From a bacterium (GTDB taxonomy: Bacteria; Cyanobacteriota; Vampirovibrionia; Obscuribacterales; Obscuribacteraceae): a DNA stretch of 64,000 nucleotides. The stretch is from NCBI GenBank assembly GCA_016124935.1, contig WGMS01000024.1:1-64000 (forward strand), in the 5' to 3' direction. Below are positions 60,343-64,000 of this stretch, piece by piece; positions within the stretch are counted from its first letter, which is position 1, and every line of letters starts with the position of its first letter. The notes beneath the pieces are model-generated. The model saw only the letters and a program-made list of their open reading frames with translations, made no database searches and was not told where the DNA came from. The position numbers and the translations under genes were made by a program.

Positions 60343-61464
60343 TTGTTCGCGTGGAAAGATGTCGATTTTACTCCCCAGAAAGTCGACACCAGGCAACTGG
60401 AAAAACTGGAAAAACTGGCAAAACAGATCGTTTCGGCAAGCAAGCGCCCCTGGACGATCATGGAGGTCTGCGCCGGTCAAACCAGGACCATGCTCGAGCA
60501 TAAACTAGATCAGATCATTCCCGAAAATATCAATCTGGTTCATGGACCGGGATGCGCCATCTGCGCCACGCCACTTTCTAAAATCGATAAGGCAATTGAG
60601 ATCGCCCAGCAAGAAGACGTGGTTTTCTGCTGCTCCGGAGAGTTGCTGCGACTCAAAGGAAGCCGGGTCGATTTGCTGGAGATCAAAGCCGGCGGAGCTG
60701 ATGTTCGAGCTGTGCCGTCACCTCTCGATTGTCTCGCCCTGGCAAGAAGTGAACCCGATAAGAAGTTCGTCTTTTTCACCATCGGATTCGAAACTAAAGC
60801 GGAACTCAATGCTTTATCAGTTTGGCAGGCTCGCCGACTGGGTCTGAAAAATTTCTTCCTGCTATCTTCAATCCCTCTGGTAGTCTCGGTCTGCAACAAA
60901 GTATTGAAATCAGGACAGAGCCCGGTTCAGGGAGTGCTCTGCCCTGGCGAAGTCTGCGCAGTCACCGGCTATAGCAATTATGAAAGGGTGGCGAGAAAGT
61001 ATGATGTTCCTATCGTAGTATCCGGATATGAACCGGTGGATCTTCTCGAGGGGCTGCTCGCCTGTGTCAAGATGCTGGAGTCCGGCAGGACAGACATCAA
61101 GAACATTTTTCGGCGAGATGTCACCCGGGATGGCAACAAACAGGCGAAGGCTCTCATCAACGATGTGTTCGAAATGGTCGACAGCGATTGGCGTGGCATC
61201 GGAATCGTAGAGAACGGCGCCTACTCCTTAAAAGAAGAGTATGCGGCTTATGATGCCGACCGAGCTTTCCCTCTTACCGTGGAATCAAGACCGGATGCGG
61301 AGTTCTGTATCGCCAACCAGATTCTGCTGGGTTTCAAGAAACCGACAGATTGCCCGGCTTTTGGTAAAAGCTGCCGGCCAAGCGACCCCCAGGGCTCGAC
61401 CATGGTGTCAAATCAGGGCACCTGCTTTACCTATTACAAATTTCTACACGATCAAGAGCACTAG
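60343..61464 (+). CDS. hypD: HypD-family protein, orphan
   Basis: 373 aa, TTG start with GGGGA 8 bases upstream. The family blocks are IMEVCAGQTRTM (usual MEVCGGHT, catalytic Cys kept), HGPGCAICATP, TIGFETKAEL, CPGEVCAVTGY, GYEPVDLLEGL and the C-terminal Cys motifs ending in MVSNQGTCFTYYKF. HypD works with HypC on the Fe(CN)2CO part of NiFe hydrogenases and carries a 4Fe-4S cluster. No hypC, hypE, hypF or hydrogenase genes are nearby in this window. Confidence 0.92.
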   Translation: MFAWKDVDFTPQKVDTRQLEKLEKLAKQIVSASKRPWTIMEVCAGQTRTMLEHKLDQIIPENINLVHGPGCAICATPLSKIDKAIEIAQQEDVVFCCSGELLRLKGSRVDLLEIKAGGADVRAVPSPLDCLALARSEPDKKFVFFTIGFETKAELNALSVWQARRLGLKNFFLLSSIPLVVSVCNKVLKSGQSPVQGVLCPGEVCAVTGYSNYERVARKYDVPIVVSGYEPVDLLEGLLACVKMLESGRTDIKNIFRRDVTRDGNKQAKALINDVFEMVDSDWRGIGIVENGAYSLKEEYAAYDADRAFPLTVESRPDAEFCIANQILLGFKKPTDCPAFGKSCRPSDPQGSTMVSNQGTCFTYYKFLHDQEH

Positions 61465-61470
61465 CTCTAA

Positions 61471-63042
61471 TCAGGGCTTGAGCGGCAGGCTGTTGCCTAT
61501 AACGGCAAAGAAGAATGCCACTCCGGCCAGTATCACCAGGACTTTGTTGCGAGGCATCCCGTGCAGCGCCTCCATGCCCAGCATCTGAAGATAAAGAGAA
61601 TATCCGAAGACAGCCACACCGATGATGATGCTCAGAATGCCTGATTGCAATCCAAGAACAATAAGGGTAACCTGGCTGTAAGCCATTACCTGAAAGTTCT
61701 CTTCTAAAGATTTGGCGCTGCCGTAGAGAGTAAAAAGCTTCCAGACCATGAAAGTTGCCACCGCTGTGAATACCACAGAGGTGAAAACGAATTTAACTGT
61801 ATAAAAGAGATTCAGGTGGCTGAAACCGGACAGCAAGCCGCCGATGATACTGCAGGCAATCAAAAAAAACGCCGGCTCTATGAAGTTGCCAGGCTCTATC
61901 GATTTGGCATAGAACTCTTTCGGATTCAAGGCCACATCCTTTGCCTGGAGCAGAAGCAGCTGAGCAAGGGCCTGGGTGTCCGGATCCTGAACCAGCTTCT
62001 CGAATCGCTTGAAATTGGCTTTCTTAGATCGAGAATCAGATTCTAATTCGCTTTCGTCCTCACTTTCCGGATCGTCATAAATTAGACCTTCATCCAAACC
62101 AGGACCGCTCTGCTGTTTTTGCGCTAGATCAGGAGCGGGTGCTGCGGCAGGCTGGTTGGTGATGGTAGACCTCACCGAGGCGGTCGGTTGTTGATGGGCG
62201 CCTCTTGCCTGATAGACATCGAGATTGGGCTTGCCGACCAGGGGAGGACGGGCATTGGCAGTGCCTCGCGCTTGATCAAGGCTCTCCGCCAGACTGTGAG
62301 CCTGGTTTGGCAGGCTGCCGCCATAAGAACTGCTACCACCCAGGGGCTGCATGGGCGCGGGCTGAACTTGCGCTTCAGCCCGCGCTTCATAGCCGGAGTT
62401 GCCGCTCTGTCCCCGGGCGGCAGGATTCATCTGCGCCTGGATATGAGAGGCGACGGTCTCAGCCAGGGACTGGTCCTGAGAATGACCAGATTCTTTGAAA
62501 AAGGCGTCCTGAGTACTGTGGTTCGCTTTTTGTGCCCGGGGCGCATCATTTCCGAAAAAGTCTGATGATGCCGGTGATGCCGGTGATGCCGGTCTTGCAG
62601 GAGAAGCTGAAGCTTGAGATTGAGATGGACCAGGACCAGGCGCTAAATTGCCCCCCTGCATTCTTCTCTGCTGGCTTACCTGATCGTTTACAGGCAGGTT
62701 GCCGCGGGATTGTCGTCCTGCATCCCCCCCGGTAAAGCTGTCGAATCCGCTTCCTCCACGTCTTGCCTGGCTTACATTTATCGACCCCTCACTGACCGTG
62801 GTGGGCTGAACAGGAACCCCCGGCGCTCCTGCGGTGCGAGGGTCCGGGGGAAGGGCGGCACGATTTGCCACTTCTCCGAGATTGACGCTTATGGCAGGGG
62901 ATTGATAGTGAGGCTGCCAGTCGCCGGGAGATGTTTCCAATCCCTGGGGTTGAGACATTGCCTCCAGCACGTCGGGATGATGTTGCTGGAAGAAATCTTC
63001 CGGGTCGGTATTCAGATTCTCTTCTTCTTCTTGTTCTGGCAT
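61471..63042 (-). CDS. Yip1-like membrane protein with long disordered N-terminus
   Basis: 523 aa. Residues 1 to ~320 are low complexity (Gln, Ser, Pro, Gly, Ala), opening with an acidic stretch. Residues ~370-520 hold five transmembrane helices with the Yip1-like style (AFFLIACSIIGGLLSGF, FMVWKLFTLYGS, YSLYLQMLGMEALHG). Possibly a membrane organiser; function unknown. Tail-to-tail with hypD (7-base gap). Confidence 0.7.
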   Translation of the reverse strand: MPEQEEEENLNTDPEDFFQQHHPDVLEAMSQPQGLETSPGDWQPHYQSPAISVNLGEVANRAALPPDPRTAGAPGVPVQPTTVSEGSINVSQARRGGSGFDSFTGGDAGRQSRGNLPVNDQVSQQRRMQGGNLAPGPGPSQSQASASPARPASPASPASSDFFGNDAPRAQKANHSTQDAFFKESGHSQDQSLAETVASHIQAQMNPAARGQSGNSGYEARAEAQVQPAPMQPLGGSSSYGGSLPNQAHSLAESLDQARGTANARPPLVGKPNLDVYQARGAHQQPTASVRSTITNQPAAAPAPDLAQKQQSGPGLDEGLIYDDPESEDESELESDSRSKKANFKRFEKLVQDPDTQALAQLLLLQAKDVALNPKEFYAKSIEPGNFIEPAFFLIACSIIGGLLSGFSHLNLFYTVKFVFTSVVFTAVATFMVWKLFTLYGSAKSLEENFQVMAYSQVTLIVLGLQSGILSIIIGVAVFGYSLYLQMLGMEALHGMPRNKVLVILAGVAFFFAVIGNSLPLKP

Positions 63043-63087
63043 CTGTCTCTTTTCTAAGACCTTGTTGTGCTTCTATTTTAGACTAGA

Positions 63088-63120
63088 TAAAAAAGAATGG
63101 GCTCTTCTTTCGAAGAACCC
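63088..63120 (-). terminator. Terminator after the DUF2934 gene
   Basis: On the minus strand GGGTTCTTC-GAAA-GAAGAGCCC (one mismatch) is followed by ATTCTTTTTT, 38 bases after the stop. Confidence 0.8.
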
Positions 63121-63157
63121 AGCCTTTTAAAATCGTCATCTATTTCTAGATTCGGCT

Positions 63158-63574
63158 CTAGACAGTGGCCAGCTCCTGCTCTGCCTTAAGCCAGTCTTCC
63201 ACATCCTGACCGTGGGACTCGCCGCGCTCAAGCCAGAGGAAGTAAGCTCTTTCTGCAATTTGCTCCGGGCTGTATTCAGCTTTGACTGCCTTTACGGCAG
63301 GCTTTTTGACCGGTGCTTTTGCTTTGGGCTCCGCTGCTGCTTTTGCCTCGGCTTTTGCCTTGGGCTCTTCTTTTACAGGAGCCGGTGCCGGGGACTTGCT
63401 GGCTGTTTTTGCCTTTGCAGGGGCTTTGACAGCTTCGCTCTTGGTCGTGGTCGATTTTACAGCTTTTGCAGCAGGGGCTTTGACAGCTTCGCTCTTGGTC
63501 GTGGTCGATTTTACAGCTTTTGCAGCAGGGGCTGCTTTCTTAGTCGTTGTGGTTGTTTTTTTCTTCGTGGTCAT
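63158..63574 (-). CDS. DUF2934-like protein with histone-H1-like Lys/Ala tail
   Basis: 138 aa with AAGGAGG 10 bases before the ATG. Residues 1 to ~100 are Lys/Ala/Pro/Thr repeats including a duplicated 18-residue unit (AAKAVKSTTTKSEAVKAP). The C-terminal ~38 residues (EQIAERAYFLWLERGESHGQ, DVEDWLKAEQEL) match the DUF2934 helical domain. The basic repeat tail resembles bacterial H1-like DNA-binding tails, so nucleoid binding is plausible but unproven. Confidence 0.75.
   Translation of the reverse strand: MTTKKKTTTTTKKAAPAAKAVKSTTTKSEAVKAPAAKAVKSTTTKSEAVKAPAKAKTASKSPAPAPVKEEPKAKAEAKAAAEPKAKAPVKKPAVKAVKAEYSPEQIAERAYFLWLERGESHGQDVEDWLKAEQELATV
63417..63524 (-). repeat. 54-bp in-frame tandem repeat, 2 copies
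   Basis: Units at 63417-63470 and 63471-63524, identical over nearly all their length, encode the duplicated 18 residues of the Lys/Ala tail. Confidence 0.9.
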
Positions 63575-63652
63575 TGCAAATGATCCTCCTTGGGGGAAAT
63601 AAAAAATTGAAAGAATTTCAAATGGTTCGGTCGATTCCTTTTTAGATCTTGG

Positions 63653-64000
63653 TTAGATCTCGATGCCTGCATCTCTGAGGCATTTTTTGATCGCCGGAAG
63701 TTGCTCTTTTGCTGCCTCTTCGCCGGCTTTAATACCGCGTACGGCATCATTGCCATCCGTTGACAAGAGCCCGATTCCAGTGACATCAGGATGAATAGTG
63801 ACACAAGCTTGTTCTGCCATCGGTCGATCGAGGTTTCTAAGCTGCAGGGTCACTATTCGTTTGCTTACCGCCCCTACATGGCGGAAATCGTCCATGGGCA
63901 CTTTTTTGAAGTGCTCATCTATGTTAACCGCGATGATGACGTCGGCACCGAGCTTCTTAGCCTGGGCGACGGGGACGTTCTCGGATATGCCACCATCAAC
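63653..64000 (-). CDS. Patatin-like phospholipase, C-terminal part
   Basis: The frame is open to the window edge; 115 residues visible. It begins VDGGISENVPVAQAKKLGAD followed by VIIAVNIDE, the D-G-G/A block with the catalytic Asp of patatin-like lipases and the following strand. The Ser nucleophile (GxSxG) would be upstream, outside the window. The end contains a Lys/Glu helix (LPAIKKCLRDAGIEI). Confidence 0.85.
   Translation of the reverse strand, partial: VDGGISENVPVAQAKKLGADVIIAVNIDEHFKKVPMDDFRHVGAVSKRIVTLQLRNLDRPMAEQACVTIHPDVTGIGLLSTDGNDAVRGIKAGEEAAKEQLPAIKKCLRDAGIEI

Overview
The window holds two very different halves. Positions 1 to about 24,010 are the right-hand part of an integrated tailed phage. 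Positions from about 24,050 to the end are bacterial chromosome. The host looks like a non-photosynthetic relative of Cyanobacteria (Melainabacteria/Vampirovibrionia, perhaps Obscuribacterales). That placement is an inference from gene style: giant FHA proteins, TPR lipoproteins, a DUF1501 protein, a GHL10 glycoside hydrolase-like protein and an acidic-headed group 1/2 sigma factor. No rRNA is present to confirm it.

Phage, plus-strand block (1-6168): the 3' end of a large internal-virion-type protein, a T7-fibre-like adhesin with two carbohydrate-binding-like repeats, a small QLDAL-motif protein ending in a seven-base repeat tract, two small proteins, and a lysis cassette (31-aa membrane peptide, two-helix holin candidate, GH19 endolysin). 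Minus-strand block (21,153 down to 6,181): an early operon starting at a good sigma-70-like promoter. It runs through many small overlapping ORFs to a compact replication module: Prim-Pol/VapE helicase, HNH endonuclease, SNF2 helicase, DUF2800 nuclease, DUF2815 ssDNA-binding protein, family A DNA polymerase with proofreading, RuvC-like resolvase and dATP/dGTP diphosphohydrolase. Between 21.2 and 22.9 kb lies almost gene-free DNA crowded with palindromes, direct repeats and a G-rich inverted-repeat block. It looks like the control and/or origin region. A tyrosine integrase and a tRNA 3'-end fragment (putative att core) close the prophage; the left end and an intact tRNA should lie outside the window.

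Chromosome (24-64 kb): a shortened DUF1501 protein, a TPR lipoprotein, the ribosomal str genes (rpsL, rpsG, fusA, no tuf), a double-GNAT protein, smpB and a GHL10 protein. Next comes a 2494-aa protein with annexin-like repeats, a hydrophobic polymorphic-toxin-like middle, three FHA domains and a complete transglutaminase-type Cys-His-Asp triad. It is translationally coupled to a Ser/Thr-kinase-like protein. Further on are a nucleotidyltransferase-fold protein, a TIGR04222 membrane protein with a Cys/Gly tail followed directly by a DUF692 (MNIO) enzyme and a DUF2063-like partner, a duplicated RHH-like protein, a DUF212 phosphatase-like protein, polyprenyl synthase, acyl-CoA dehydrogenase, tandem S66 peptidases of which the second has lost all three catalytic residues, a bifunctional NAD(P)HX repair enzyme, a PDZ protein, an Opp-type ATPase, a sigma factor, an orphan HypD, a Yip1-like membrane protein, a DUF2934 protein and a patatin fragment.

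The best candidates for undescribed biology are the FHA/transglutaminase giant with its kinase, the MNIO/Cys-tail membrane-protein module, and the palindrome-rich phage control region with its associated structured elements.
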